Shown here piece by piece: positions 17,639-25,589 of a DNA stretch of 64,000 nt (positions are counted from its first letter, which is position 1; each line of letters opens with the position of its first letter). The notes beneath the pieces are model-generated. The model searched no databases. It worked only from the letters and a program-made list of their open reading frames with translations, and was not told the DNA's origin. Position numbers and translations under genes: made by a program. This DNA is from Microbacterium paraoxydans (GTDB lineage: Bacteria; Actinomycetota; Actinomycetes; Actinomycetales; Microbacteriaceae). The stretch covers positions 372,001-436,000 of the forward strand of contig NZ_CP064873.1 in NCBI RefSeq assembly GCF_019056515.1, written 5' to 3'.

Positions 17639-18169
17639 TCAGGAGTGGAAGACGGTGTGGAGGTCGCCGATCGTGTCGCGGCCGCCGAGGCCGTCGATCT
17701 CGAAGAGCACCGAGATGCCGGCGACGTGGCTGCCGAGACGCTCCACGAGCTGCCGACCGGCGGCCAGCGTCCCTCCGGTGGCGAGCACGTCGTCGATGAG
17801 GAGGACGCGGGATCCGGCGGGGAGGTCGTCGTGCATCTCGATGGTCGCCGTGCCGTATTCGAGGGCGTAGTCGACGGAGGCGGCGGGGCGGGGGAGCTTG
17901 CCGGCCTTGCGGATCGGGATCAGCCCGACCCCCGCGGCGATGGCGGCGGCCCCGGCGAGGATGAAGCCCCGCGCCTCGATGCCGGCCACCACGTCGAACT
18001 GCCCCGCGAAGGGCTCGATGATCGCCTCGGTCGTCACGCGGAGGGCCTCGGCGTCGGCGAGGAGCGGCGTGATGTCGCGGAAGATGATGCCGGGCTCCGG
18101 ATAGTCCGGGATGCTGCGGATCAGGGACTCGGCGCGGGCGAGGGCAGGGGAGAGGGTGGCTTCGGGCAC
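17639..18169 (-). CDS. apt: Adenine phosphoribosyltransferase
   Basis: A 176-residue purine salvage enzyme making AMP from adenine and PRPP. The PRPP-binding loop VLLIDDVLATGGT and the upstream GIIFRDITPLL motif are clear. The chosen start is GTG 18169: a -10 TACCCT (18181-18176 on the minus strand) stands exactly six bases upstream, so the mRNA is probably leaderless, and a longer frame reaching 18301 would run through the CebR promoter. It stands alone, divergent from the cellobiose operon. Confidence 0.93.
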   Translation of the reverse strand: MPEATLSPALARAESLIRSIPDYPEPGIIFRDITPLLADAEALRVTTEAIIEPFAGQFDVVAGIEARGFILAGAAAIAAGVGLIPIRKAGKLPRPAASVDYALEYGTATIEMHDDLPAGSRVLLIDDVLATGGTLAAGRQLVERLGSHVAGISVLFEIDGLGGRDTIGDLHTVFHS

Positions 18170-18217
18170 CGGACAAGGGTACGCCGGTTGCGCGGGAAGG
18201 ACCTGCGGACGGCGCTC

Positions 18218-18274
18218 TTGACATCGTGGGAGCGCTCCCATAGAGTTCACGACAACCTTGTGGGAGCGCTCCCA
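18218..18274 (+). promoter_or_regulatory. Cellobiose operon promoter with two CebR boxes
   Basis: TTGACA (18218-18223) and TAGAGT (18241-18246) are spaced 17 bases. Two perfect 14-base palindromes TGGGAGCGCTCCCA lie at 18227-18240, filling the spacer, and at 18261-18274, just past the start point. The centres are 34 bases apart. This is identical to the CebR box known from Streptomyces cellobiose/cellotriose control. Two sites bracketing the -10 imply tight repression, probably by the LacI protein encoded at 23223. Confidence 0.93.
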
Positions 18275-18322
18275 CAAGCCCCCACGCACCACCACCCGCA
18301 CGAACCCACAAAGGAGTGAACC

Positions 18323-19639
18323 GTGAACTCACGTGCCCGCACCCGGATCCTGGCGACAGCCGCCGCGGCATCCGTCTCCGCTCTCGCCCTGGCCGGCTGC
18401 TCCGGCAGCACCGGCGGCGACGGCGACACCGGCGGCAGCGCCGACGAGAAGGTCACACTGACCGTCACCACCTTCGGCACCTTCGGCTACGACGACCTCT
18501 ACAAGGAGTACGAGAAGGCGCACCCGAACGTGACGATCGAGGCGACCAACATCGACACCGGTGGCAACGCCCGTACCGACGCCTTCACCAAGATCGCCGC
18601 CGGCTCCGGCCTCAGCGACATCGTCGCGATCGAGGAGGGCTGGCTCGGCGCCATCATGGACGTCTCGGACACCTTCGTCGACCTGCGCGACTACGGCATC
18701 GAGGACCGCAAGGACGACTGGGTCGACTGGAAGTACGGCCAGGCGACCGACGCCGAGGGCCGCGTCATCGGCTACGGCACAGACATCGGCCCGAGCGGCA
18801 TCTGCTACAACGGCGCCGCGTTCGAGGCCGCCGGCCTGCCCAGCGACCGCGAGTCGGTCGCCGAGCTGCTCAACGGCGACTGGGAGAACTACTTCCAGGT
18901 CGGCGCCGACTACACGGCCAAGACCGGCAAGGCCTGGTACGACCACTCCGGCTTCGTCTGGAACGCCATGGTGAACCAGCTCGACGAGGGCTACTACACC
19001 GCCGACGGCGAGCTCAACGTCGAGGGCAACGACGAGCTCCAGGAGCGCTTCGAGCTCCTCGGCGCCGCGACCGAGGGCGGCCAGTCCGCGGCACAGACCG
19101 CATGGGACTGGAACGGCGGCAAGTCGTTCGTCGACGGCACCTTCGCCACCTTCGTCTGCCCGGGCTGGATGCTCGGCGTCGTGCAGGGACAGGTGGAGGC
19201 CGGCGGCGGCGACGCGTCGACCGGCTGGGACTTCGCCGATGTGTTCCCCGGCGGCGCGGCCAACTGGGGCGGCGCGTTCCTCTCGATCCCGGAGTCGTCG
19301 GAGCACAAGGAGGCCGCGGCCGAGCTCGCCGACTGGCTGACGCAGCCCGAGCAGCAGGTGAAGCAGTCCGCCGCCGCGGGCAACTTCCCCTCGACCATCA
19401 AGGCGCAGGAGTCCCTCGCCGAGGAGGCCACGCCCAACAAGTTCTTCAACGACGCGCCGACCGGTGCCATCCTCGCCGAACGTGCCAAGGGCGTCGTCGC
19501 GCAGTTCAAGGGCGCCGATGACTCGGTGATCCAGGAGAACGTCTTCGGCCCGGCGCTCAGCGCGCTCGACCGCGGCGAGACCGACACGCAGGGCGCCTGG
19601 GACCAGGCGATCGGCCTCCTGAACGACCTCGTCGGCTGA
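18323..19639 (+). CDS. cebE: Cellobiose/cello-oligosaccharide ABC transporter binding lipoprotein, CebE-like
   Basis: A 438-residue extracellular solute-binding lipoprotein. GTG start with AAAGGAG upstream; twin-Arg-free signal peptide and lipobox LALAGC with lipidated Cys26. The body is the family 1 sugar-binding fold (VTLTVTTFGTFGYDDL, SAAQTAWDWNGGKSFVDGTFA). The paired CebR boxes, the two MalFG-type permeases and the GH1 enzyme downstream support cello-oligosaccharide as ligand. No ATPase is encoded here; such systems often use a shared MsiK-type ATPase located elsewhere. Confidence 0.9.
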   Translation: MNSRARTRILATAAAASVSALALAGCSGSTGGDGDTGGSADEKVTLTVTTFGTFGYDDLYKEYEKAHPNVTIEATNIDTGGNARTDAFTKIAAGSGLSDIVAIEEGWLGAIMDVSDTFVDLRDYGIEDRKDDWVDWKYGQATDAEGRVIGYGTDIGPSGICYNGAAFEAAGLPSDRESVAELLNGDWENYFQVGADYTAKTGKAWYDHSGFVWNAMVNQLDEGYYTADGELNVEGNDELQERFELLGAATEGGQSAAQTAWDWNGGKSFVDGTFATFVCPGWMLGVVQGQVEAGGGDASTGWDFADVFPGGAANWGGAFLSIPESSEHKEAAAELADWLTQPEQQVKQSAAAGNFPSTIKAQESLAEEATPNKFFNDAPTGAILAERAKGVVAQFKGADDSVIQENVFGPALSALDRGETDTQGAWDQAIGLLNDLVG

Positions 19640-19646
19640 TCATCTC

Positions 19647-19715
19647 GCTTCGACAGGCTCAGCGACCCACGGTGGTTGCTCAGCGACCCGAGTGGGTGGC
19701 TGAGCCTGTCGAAGC
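19647..19715. repeat. REP-like inverted repeat between cebE and cebF (family E)
   Basis: Arms of 24 bases (19647-19670 and 19692-19715), beginning GCTTCGACAGGCTCAGC, pair with one mismatch, and a third GCTCAGCGACCC copy lies in the loop. Sequences of the form TTCGACAGGCTCAG are known as dispersed extragenic palindromes in many bacterial genomes. Inside this operon the hairpin could protect the cebE mRNA end or partly stop transcription, giving more binding protein than permease. Confidence 0.82.
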
Positions 19716-19733
19716 CCGGCTAAGGACACGCCC

Positions 19734-20774
19734 ATGACCCTCACCGCCCCGCCGGCGGAGCCGCAGGCCGCCGCCCCCGCCGCGGCGGACGCTCCGCCGC
19801 GACGCTCCTGGCGCACCCGCGTCTCCCGTTTCGACCATCGCGCCTCGCCGTACTTCTACATCTCCCCGTTCTTCCTCCTTTTCGGGCTCATCGGCCTCTT
19901 CCCGCTGCTGTACACGGTGTGGGTCGCGGTCCACGAGTGGGACCTGCTGAAGGGCGAGGGGCCGTTCGTCGGCTTCGGCAACTTCGCGGCGATCCTCGGC
20001 GACGGCATGTTCTGGAACTCCATCCGGAACACGCTGAGCATCTTCCTGCTCTCCGCCATCCCGCAACTCGCCGTCGCCCTGGTGATCGCGTACCTGCTGG
20101 ACCGCGGACTGCGGACGCCGACGTTCTGGCGGATGAGCGTCCTCATCCCGTTCGTGGTCACCCCGGTCGCCGTGGCGATCATCTTCTCCAGCATCTTCAA
20201 CGAGGCGGACGGTCTGGCCAACAACCTCCTCAACCTCGTCGGCATCGCCGATCAGCAGTGGAAGCACGACACGGTCCTGTCGCACATCGCGATCGCCGTG
20301 ATGGTGAACTTCCGCTGGACCGGCTACAACGCCCTCATCCTCCTCGCCGCGATGCAGGCCGTGCCGCGCGACCTCTACGAATCGGCCGCACTCGACGGTG
20401 CCGGGGCGGTGCGGCGGTTCTTCGCCATCACGATCCCCACCATCCGTCCCACGCTGATCTTCGTCATCATCACGGCGACCATCGGCGGCCTGCAGATCTT
20501 CGCCGAGCCGCGGCTGTTCGACGTCTCCACCGCGGGCGGCATCGGCGGCAGCGACCGGCAGTTCCAGACCACCGTGCTGTTCCTCTGGGAGCTGGCGTTC
20601 TTCCGCCGCAACCTCGGTGAGGCCTCGGCCGTCGCGATCCTGCTCTTCCTGCTGATCGTCGCGATCGGCCTCATCAACTTCCTGATCTCCCGGCGCATCG
20701 CCACCGGAGACGCCCCGAAGAACCGCGCGGCCCGACGCCGCATCCGCCCGACCGGGAAGGAGGAGGCGCGATGA
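19734..20774 (+). CDS. cebF: Sugar ABC transporter permease, CebF-like
   Basis: A 346-residue MalF-type inner permease. After a 45-residue Ala/Pro-rich cytoplasmic tail there are six membrane segments (first about 46-66, FLLFGLIGLFPLLYTVWV). The ATPase-contact loop is YESAALDGAGAVRRFFAI. It overlaps the next permease by four bases (ATGA). Together they form the channel fed by CebE. Confidence 0.9.
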   Translation: MTLTAPPAEPQAAAPAAADAPPRRSWRTRVSRFDHRASPYFYISPFFLLFGLIGLFPLLYTVWVAVHEWDLLKGEGPFVGFGNFAAILGDGMFWNSIRNTLSIFLLSAIPQLAVALVIAYLLDRGLRTPTFWRMSVLIPFVVTPVAVAIIFSSIFNEADGLANNLLNLVGIADQQWKHDTVLSHIAIAVMVNFRWTGYNALILLAAMQAVPRDLYESAALDGAGAVRRFFAITIPTIRPTLIFVIITATIGGLQIFAEPRLFDVSTAGGIGGSDRQFQTTVLFLWELAFFRRNLGEASAVAILLFLLIVAIGLINFLISRRIATGDAPKNRAARRRIRPTGKEEAR

Positions 20775-21661
20775 CCGCCACCCAGGCCCTCAGCGTGCCG
20801 GAGCGGATCCGCCGCCGGCGCGGCACCGCGAGCGGGAGCGCCGGCCTCGGCAGCCGCCCGGGCTTCCTCACCTACGGGCTCCTCGCGGCCTTCGTCATCG
20901 GCGGCGCCTACCCGCTGTGGTGGTCGTTCGTCGTCGCGAGCGGGACGAACGCGACCCGCGGTGAGACCCTGCCCCTCATCCCCGGCGGCAACTTCCTCGC
21001 GAACGCGGCGAAGGTGTTCGATGCGATCCCGTTCTGGCTCGCCCTCGGCAACTCGTTCCTCATCTCGACGATCATCACGATCTCCGTCGTCACGTTCTCG
21101 ACCCTCGCCGGCTACGCGTTCGCGAAGCTCCGCTTCCGCGGGCGCGACGGCCTCATGGTGTTCGTGATCGCGACCATGGCCATCCCCACGCAGCTCGGCA
21201 TCATCCCGCTGTTCATGCTGATGCGCGAACTCGGCTGGACGGGGACGATCGGTGCGGTGATCGTGCCGACCCTCGTCACGGCGTTCGGGGTGTTCTTCAT
21301 GCGGCAGTACCTCGTGGACGTGATCCCGGACGAGCTCATCGAGGCCGCCAGGGTCGACGGCGCGAACCAGTTCCGCACCTTCCTCACCGTCGGGGTGCCC
21401 GCGGCGCGGCCGGCCATGGCGATCCTCGGACTGTTCACGTTCATGACCGCCTGGACCGACTACCTCTGGCCCCTGATCGTGCTCTCCCCCCAGAACCCGA
21501 CGCTGCAGACGGCGCTCAGCCAGCTGCAGTCCGGCTATTACATCGACTACTCGATCGTGCTCACCGGCGCGGTGCTCGCGACCCTTCCGCTCCTCGTGCT
21601 CTTCGTGATCGCGGGGCGGCAGCTGGTCAGTGGCATCATGGCGGGCGCGGTGAAAGGATGA
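20771..21661 (+). CDS. cebG: Sugar ABC transporter permease, CebG-like
   Basis: A 296-residue MalG-type permease with six membrane segments, first near residues 34-54. The EAA loop is EAARVDGANQFRTFLTV. Start ATG 20771 overlaps cebF. Its end contains a GAAAGGA ribosome site used by the following GH1 gene. Role: second half of the cello-oligosaccharide channel. Confidence 0.9.
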   Translation: MTATQALSVPERIRRRRGTASGSAGLGSRPGFLTYGLLAAFVIGGAYPLWWSFVVASGTNATRGETLPLIPGGNFLANAAKVFDAIPFWLALGNSFLISTIITISVVTFSTLAGYAFAKLRFRGRDGLMVFVIATMAIPTQLGIIPLFMLMRELGWTGTIGAVIVPTLVTAFGVFFMRQYLVDVIPDELIEAARVDGANQFRTFLTVGVPAARPAMAILGLFTFMTAWTDYLWPLIVLSPQNPTLQTALSQLQSGYYIDYSIVLTGAVLATLPLLVLFVIAGRQLVSGIMAGAVKG

Positions 21662-21666
21662 CCCCT

Positions 21667-23097
21667 ATGACGCGTGCCTTCCCCTCGGACTTCCTCTTCG
21701 GCGCGGCGACCGCGGCCTACCAGATCGAGGGCGCCGCCTTCGAGGACGGACGGACGGCCTCCATCTGGGACGCCTTCTGCCGGGTGCCGGGGGCCGTGGT
21801 CGGCGGCGACGACGGGGATGTGGCGTGCGACCACTACCACCGGTATCCGCAGGACGTGGCGCTGATGAAGGAGCTCGGCCTCCAGACGTACCGCTTCTCC
21901 ACCTCGTGGTCGCGCGTGCGCCCCGACGGCGGCGCGGTCAACCAGGCGGGGGTCGACTTCTACAGCCGCCTCGTCGACGAGCTCCTCGCGGCCGACATCC
22001 TGCCCTGGCTCACGCTGTACCACTGGGACATGCCGCAGGCCCTGCAGGAGGTCGGCGGCTGGACGAACCGCGACTCCGTCGAGCGCTTCCTGGAGTACGC
22101 GGGCACCATGCACGACGCCCTCGGCGACCGCGTGAACGTGTGGACGACCCTGAACGAGCCGTGGTGCTCGTCCTTCCTCTCCTACACCGGGGGCGAGCAC
22201 GCGCCAGGGCACACGAGCGTCGCCGAGGGGCTGCTGGCCTCGCACCACCTGCTCCTCGCGCACGGTGCGACGGTGCGGGAGCTCCGCGGCCGCGACGCCT
22301 CCCTCAACCTCGGCATCACGCTGAACCACACGGTGGCCGACCCCGCCGACCCGCAGAACCCCGCGGATGTCGACGCGGCGCGGCGGCTGGACGGCCAGTT
22401 CAACCGGTGGTTCCTCGACCCCATCTACCGCGGTGCCTACCCCGCCGACACCGTGGAGGACATCCGCGCGGTGGACCCCGAGGCCGTGGCGCGGTTCGAG
22501 GCCGCCGTGCACGAGGGCGACCTCGAGACCATCGCCCAGCGCATCGACACACAGGGTGTGAACTACTACCACGGCGACCTCGTGTCCGGTACGGGGCCCG
22601 ACGACGCGGCGGTGTCCAGCGGCCCGGAGACGGCGCACGTGACGCGGAGCCCGTATCCCTCGCACGAGGGCATCCACGCGGTCGAGCGCGGACTGCCGCG
22701 GACCGCCCAGGGCTGGGAGGTCCAGCCGGAGGGACTCACGCGACTCCTGCAGCGGCTCTGGACCGAGTACGCCGAGCCCGCGGGTGTGGTGCTCTCGGTG
22801 ACGGAGAACGGCGCGGCCTACGACGACACCGTCGTGGCGGAGGACGGGGAGACGCGGGTGCCCGACGCCGACCGCACCGCGTTCCTGCGCGCGCACCTCG
22901 ACGCCGTGCTGGACGCCAGGGACAGCGGCGTGGACGTCCGCGGCTACTTCTACTGGTCCCTGTTCGACAACTTCGAGTGGGCCTGGGGCTACGACAAGCG
23001 CTTCGGGATCGTCCGCGTGGACTACGACACCCAGGAGCGGACGGTCAAGGACTCCGGCCGCGAGTACGCCCGCATCATCGCCGCCCGGTCCCTCTGA
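21667..23097 (+). CDS. bglC: GH1 family beta-glucosidase, BglC-like
   Basis: A 476-residue cytoplasmic family 1 beta-glucosidase that hydrolyses imported cellobiose to glucose. Acid/base Glu164 is in TLNEPW and nucleophile Glu380 in VTENGAAYDD; FLFGAATAAYQIEGA at the N-terminus is the family signature. ATG 21667 is preferred to ATG 21658 because the GAAAGGA site is eight bases before it but abuts the other. It closes the operon, and a strong hairpin follows. Confidence 0.94.
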   Translation: MTRAFPSDFLFGAATAAYQIEGAAFEDGRTASIWDAFCRVPGAVVGGDDGDVACDHYHRYPQDVALMKELGLQTYRFSTSWSRVRPDGGAVNQAGVDFYSRLVDELLAADILPWLTLYHWDMPQALQEVGGWTNRDSVERFLEYAGTMHDALGDRVNVWTTLNEPWCSSFLSYTGGEHAPGHTSVAEGLLASHHLLLAHGATVRELRGRDASLNLGITLNHTVADPADPQNPADVDAARRLDGQFNRWFLDPIYRGAYPADTVEDIRAVDPEAVARFEAAVHEGDLETIAQRIDTQGVNYYHGDLVSGTGPDDAAVSSGPETAHVTRSPYPSHEGIHAVERGLPRTAQGWEVQPEGLTRLLQRLWTEYAEPAGVVLSVTENGAAYDDTVVAEDGETRVPDADRTAFLRAHLDAVLDARDSGVDVRGYFYWSLFDNFEWAWGYDKRFGIVRVDYDTQERTVKDSGREYARIIAARSL

Positions 23098-23101
23098 CCC
23101 G

Positions 23102-23160
23102 TTCGAATCGCCCGATTGGCCCCATCTGCGGCCGAAATGGGACCAATCGGGCGACTCGAA
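23102..23160. terminator. Long hairpin after bglC (family C)
   Basis: Arms of 24 bases (23102-23125 and 23137-23160), starting TTCGAATCGCCCGATTGG, pair with two mismatches around an 11-base loop. It begins five bases after the bglC stop and precedes cebR on the same strand. No T tract. The TTCGAnTCGC ends are shared with 40999-41067. Confidence 0.82.
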
Positions 23161-23205
23161 GCGAGGATTTTCACGGCCTGGCTCCGGGTGGATGAGAATG
23201 GGGCG

Positions 23206-23226
23206 ATGGAAGAGAGCAAGCGATGA
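23206..23226 (+). other. Possible six-codon leader peptide coupled to cebR
   Basis: ATG 23206 opens a six-codon frame MEESKR whose TGA (23224-23226) overlaps both candidate cebR start codons (ATG 23223 and 23226). A weak -10-like GAGAAT lies six bases before it. If real, cebR is translated by coupling from a leaderless mini-frame. Support is positional only. Confidence 0.25.
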
Positions 23227-24221
23227 TGTCGCCCCGCGCGACCATCGAGGAGGTCGCAGCGGCCGCCGGCGTGTCCCGGTCGACCGTGTCGCGGGTGGTC
23301 AACGGGTCGACCGCGGTCAGCCCGGAAGCGCTCGCCGCCGTGCGCGCCGCGATCGACGAGCTCAACTACGTTCCGAACCGTGCCGCGCGCTCGCTCGCCT
23401 CCCGGCAGACGCACGCGATCGCCCTCATCGTCCCCGAGGACACGACCCGCTTCTTCGGCGACCCGTTCTTCGCGGCGATCGTGGCCGGCATCACCGGCGC
23501 GCTCCGCAGCTCCGACTACCTCCTGAACCTGCTGATCGCGAGCGACGACCCCGGCGACAAGATGACGAGCTTCGTGCGCAACGGCGGCGTCGACGGCGCG
23601 CTCATCGTGTCGCACCACACGAGTGACGCGTTCGTCGACCGGATCGCCGACGCGGTCCCCGTCGTCTACGGCGGCCGTCCGGTGCGCCGGGCCGAAGGCG
23701 ACTACGTGGTCGACGTCGACAACGTCGCCGGGGCACGGGCGGCCACGCAGCGCCTCGTCGACATCGGACGCACCCGCATCGCCACGATCTCCGGTCCGCT
23801 CACGATGCCGTCGTCGACCGACCGCGTGCAGGGGTTCCGCGCCGCGCTCGCCGCCGCGGGGCTGACCCCCTTCGCGGAGGAGGAGGGCGACTACAGCGAG
23901 GCGAGCGGAGCCGATGCCGCCCGCCGTCTGCTCGCGGAAGGGCGGCCGGACGCGATCTTCGTCGCCAGCGACCTCATGGCCCGCGGGGCGCTCATGGCCC
24001 TCCGCGCCGCCGGGGTGCGGGTGCCGGAGGACATCGCGCTCGTCGGCTTCGACGACTCCTCGGTGGCCCTCAGCACCGACCCGCCCCTGACGACCATGCG
24101 CCAGCCCATGTACGCCCAGGGCGAGGCGATGACGCAGGTGCTGCTCTCCCGGCTTGCCGGCGAGGATCCGCCTCGGACGACCATCCTGCCGACCGAGCTC
24201 GTCGTCCGCGGCTCCGCCTGA
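23223..24221 (+). CDS. cebR: LacI family repressor, CebR-like
   Basis: A 332-residue LacI regulator expected to bind the two TGGGAGCGCTCCCA boxes upstream of cebE and to release them with cellobiose. The DNA-binding head TIEEVAAAAGVSRSTVSRVVNGS and hinge NRAARSLASRQT are typical (both at the N-terminus, before residue 62). The effector domain follows with FVASDLMARGALMALR near 240. It lies just after bglC, not upstream of cebE as in Streptomyces, and has no CebR box of its own, so it may not be autoregulated. Start could be 23223 or 23226. Confidence 0.9.
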   Translation: MMSPRATIEEVAAAAGVSRSTVSRVVNGSTAVSPEALAAVRAAIDELNYVPNRAARSLASRQTHAIALIVPEDTTRFFGDPFFAAIVAGITGALRSSDYLLNLLIASDDPGDKMTSFVRNGGVDGALIVSHHTSDAFVDRIADAVPVVYGGRPVRRAEGDYVVDVDNVAGARAATQRLVDIGRTRIATISGPLTMPSSTDRVQGFRAALAAAGLTPFAEEEGDYSEASGADAARRLLAEGRPDAIFVASDLMARGALMALRAAGVRVPEDIALVGFDDSSVALSTDPPLTTMRQPMYAQGEAMTQVLLSRLAGEDPPRTTILPTELVVRGSA

Positions 24222-24245
24222 GCCGCACCGACCGCGGACACGGGT

Positions 24246-24274
24246 GAGGCCCGGTCGCGGAACGACCGGGCCTC
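24246..24274. terminator. Bidirectional hairpin terminator
   Basis: Perfect 12-base arms GAGGCCCGGTCG (24246-24257) and CGACCGGGCCTC (24263-24274) with a five-base loop. It lies between the convergent cebR and metalloprotease genes and likely ends both transcripts. Confidence 0.85.
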
Positions 24275-24304
24275 GGTGGTGCCGGAACGGGTCCGACGAG
24301 GGCG

Positions 24305-25114
24305 TCAGTTCCCGTAGAGCGAGACGACGCCGCTGCGGTCGACGCTGGTCATCGACAGATCGGCCGAGCTGCCGTTGCACTGCGGGTAGTGCATGATCGA
24401 CGACGAGTCGTACGGCGTGAGCGGACGCCAGTTGTTGTCCTCGAAGCAGGTGCCCGCCTCCGGGCGGGTGTGCTCGTGGCGGAAGCCGAGGACGTGGCCG
24501 AGCTCATGGCCGAGCACGTTGGTCGGGGTCCACGCTCCGGCGCTCCAGATCGAGTCGTCGATGAGGACGTTCTGCTGCCGGGCCGGCGTGCTGGGGAAGA
24601 AGGCGCGGGCGATGTACTGCGTCGTGGCCACCGGCTCGACGGAGAAGACGACGGCGTTGTTCCGCGTGGTGCAGTTGGCGTCGGCGCTGCTGACGTAGCG
24701 GAAGTCGATCTTCGACGACGCGGACTCCCAGAGTGCGGCGCCGCCCTCCATCGCCCGGACGACGTCGGCGTGACGGCTGCCGAACTTCGTGCTCACGCAG
24801 TAGGTGAGGTTGGCGACCTGGGAGGCGGACCACTTGTCGTCGATGTTGTTGACCGTGTTGACGATGAGGCCGTCGGTGCGGGTCTCCGGGCCGATCAGCC
24901 GATCGTAGAACGCGCGCAGCTCCTTCTTGTTCGAGATCACCTCATCGCCGTTGACGACGTAGGCACCGTCGACGTCCCGATAGGTCGACGCCGCGAACTC
25001 CTGGTATGAGGGCGCGGAATCGTCGGGGGACGCGGCCGTGGCGGGGATGACCGCGCTGAGGCTGAGCGCGGCCGCCGCGGTGGCGGCGAGCGCGAGTTTT
25101 CTGGTGAATCGCAT
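24305..25114 (-). CDS. Secreted astacin-like zinc metalloprotease
   Basis: A 269-residue exported protease. The signal peptide is clear (MRFTRKLALAATAAAALSLS, cleaved near ATAAS, residue 29). A pro-segment may follow. The zinc site HELGHVLGFRHEH places ligands His203, His207 and His213 with catalytic Glu204, the metzincin layout HExxHxxGxxHE, and a Met-turn is at Met241 in SSIMHYPQC. Cysteines at 106, 148, 223 and 246 could form disulfides. AGAGGA precedes the ATG. It stands alone. Substrate unknown; relatives degrade extracellular protein. Confidence 0.87.
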   Translation of the reverse strand: MRFTRKLALAATAAAALSLSAVIPATAASPDDSAPSYQEFAASTYRDVDGAYVVNGDEVISNKKELRAFYDRLIGPETRTDGLIVNTVNNIDDKWSASQVANLTYCVSTKFGSRHADVVRAMEGGAALWESASSKIDFRYVSSADANCTTRNNAVVFSVEPVATTQYIARAFFPSTPARQQNVLIDDSIWSAGAWTPTNVLGHELGHVLGFRHEHTRPEAGTCFEDNNWRPLTPYDSSSIMHYPQCNGSSADLSMTSVDRSGVVSLYGN

Positions 25115-25408
25115 GGAAGATCCTCTTCGATCTGAGCGGTGCCGCGCGCCCGGTGAGCGAGCGGACTCCGGCCGGAACGGTGAGCATCGCTGCCACCGAG
25201 GGGCCGAAGCCCGCTCACGCTAACCGCGCGATTTCGACGGGGTCAAGGCGCGACACGGCCCGTCGCCCGCTTTCTGCACTCAGGTCAGGAATCGGTCGCA
25301 TCCGTCGCCGTCGAAGGTGCCGCCGTGGCTCGGCCGGACGTCGGCACCGGCGGTCGACGCCCAGGCCTGGTCGTCGGTCCCTCGTCGTAGGCCGGAGGTC
25401 GAGGATGA

Positions 25409-25459
25409 CCACGGACGCGTCTCCGCCACCCCCTCCATCGGCGGAAGACGCGTCCGTGG
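25409..25459. terminator. GC-rich hairpin in intergenic region
   Basis: CCACGGACGCGTCTCCGCC (25409-25427) pairs with 25440-25459 over 19 positions with one bulged A, leaving a 12-base loop. It is about 180 bases before TetR and 290 after the protease start, an unusual place for a terminator. It might end an unrecognised short transcript. Confidence 0.6.
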
Positions 25460-25508
25460 CCCGCTGCGGCGAACCCCCGCGCCGCGAGTGCTCGCACCCT
25501 CCATAGGT

Positions 25509-25522
25509 TGAACGAGCATTCA
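25509..25522. promoter_or_regulatory. Candidate TetR operator
   Basis: TGAACGAGCATTCA is an imperfect palindrome (outer TGAA/TTCA) 67 bases before the TetR ATG. The TGAAC...TTCA form is common for TetR autoregulatory sites. A TTAATCTAT stretch next to it may hold the -10. Confidence 0.5.
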
Positions 25523-25589
25523 GTGATTAATCTATCCCGAGACGGCCCGTGAGGGAATTCCGCCGGAGGACCAGGGAGGTGGACACCGC

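Larger units (their letters stand above)
25115..25589. other. 475-base intergenic region between divergent protease and TetR genes
   Basis: The left end is the protease leader (AGAGGA next to its ATG). The centre has a strong hairpin (25409-25459) and the right end a TetR-type dyad (25509-25522); both are listed separately. The stretch 25200-25400 is GC-rich with short GTCG repeats and several overlapping short frames, none with a convincing start or composition. No RNA gene was recognised. Confidence 0.6.

Noticed and set aside
25280..25519. Short minus-strand frame that looks partly protein-like (TDDQAWASTAGADVRPSHGG)
   Set aside because: It crosses a strong hairpin, has no good start or ribosome site, and the other frames look equally plausible; not enough to call a gene or a remnant.
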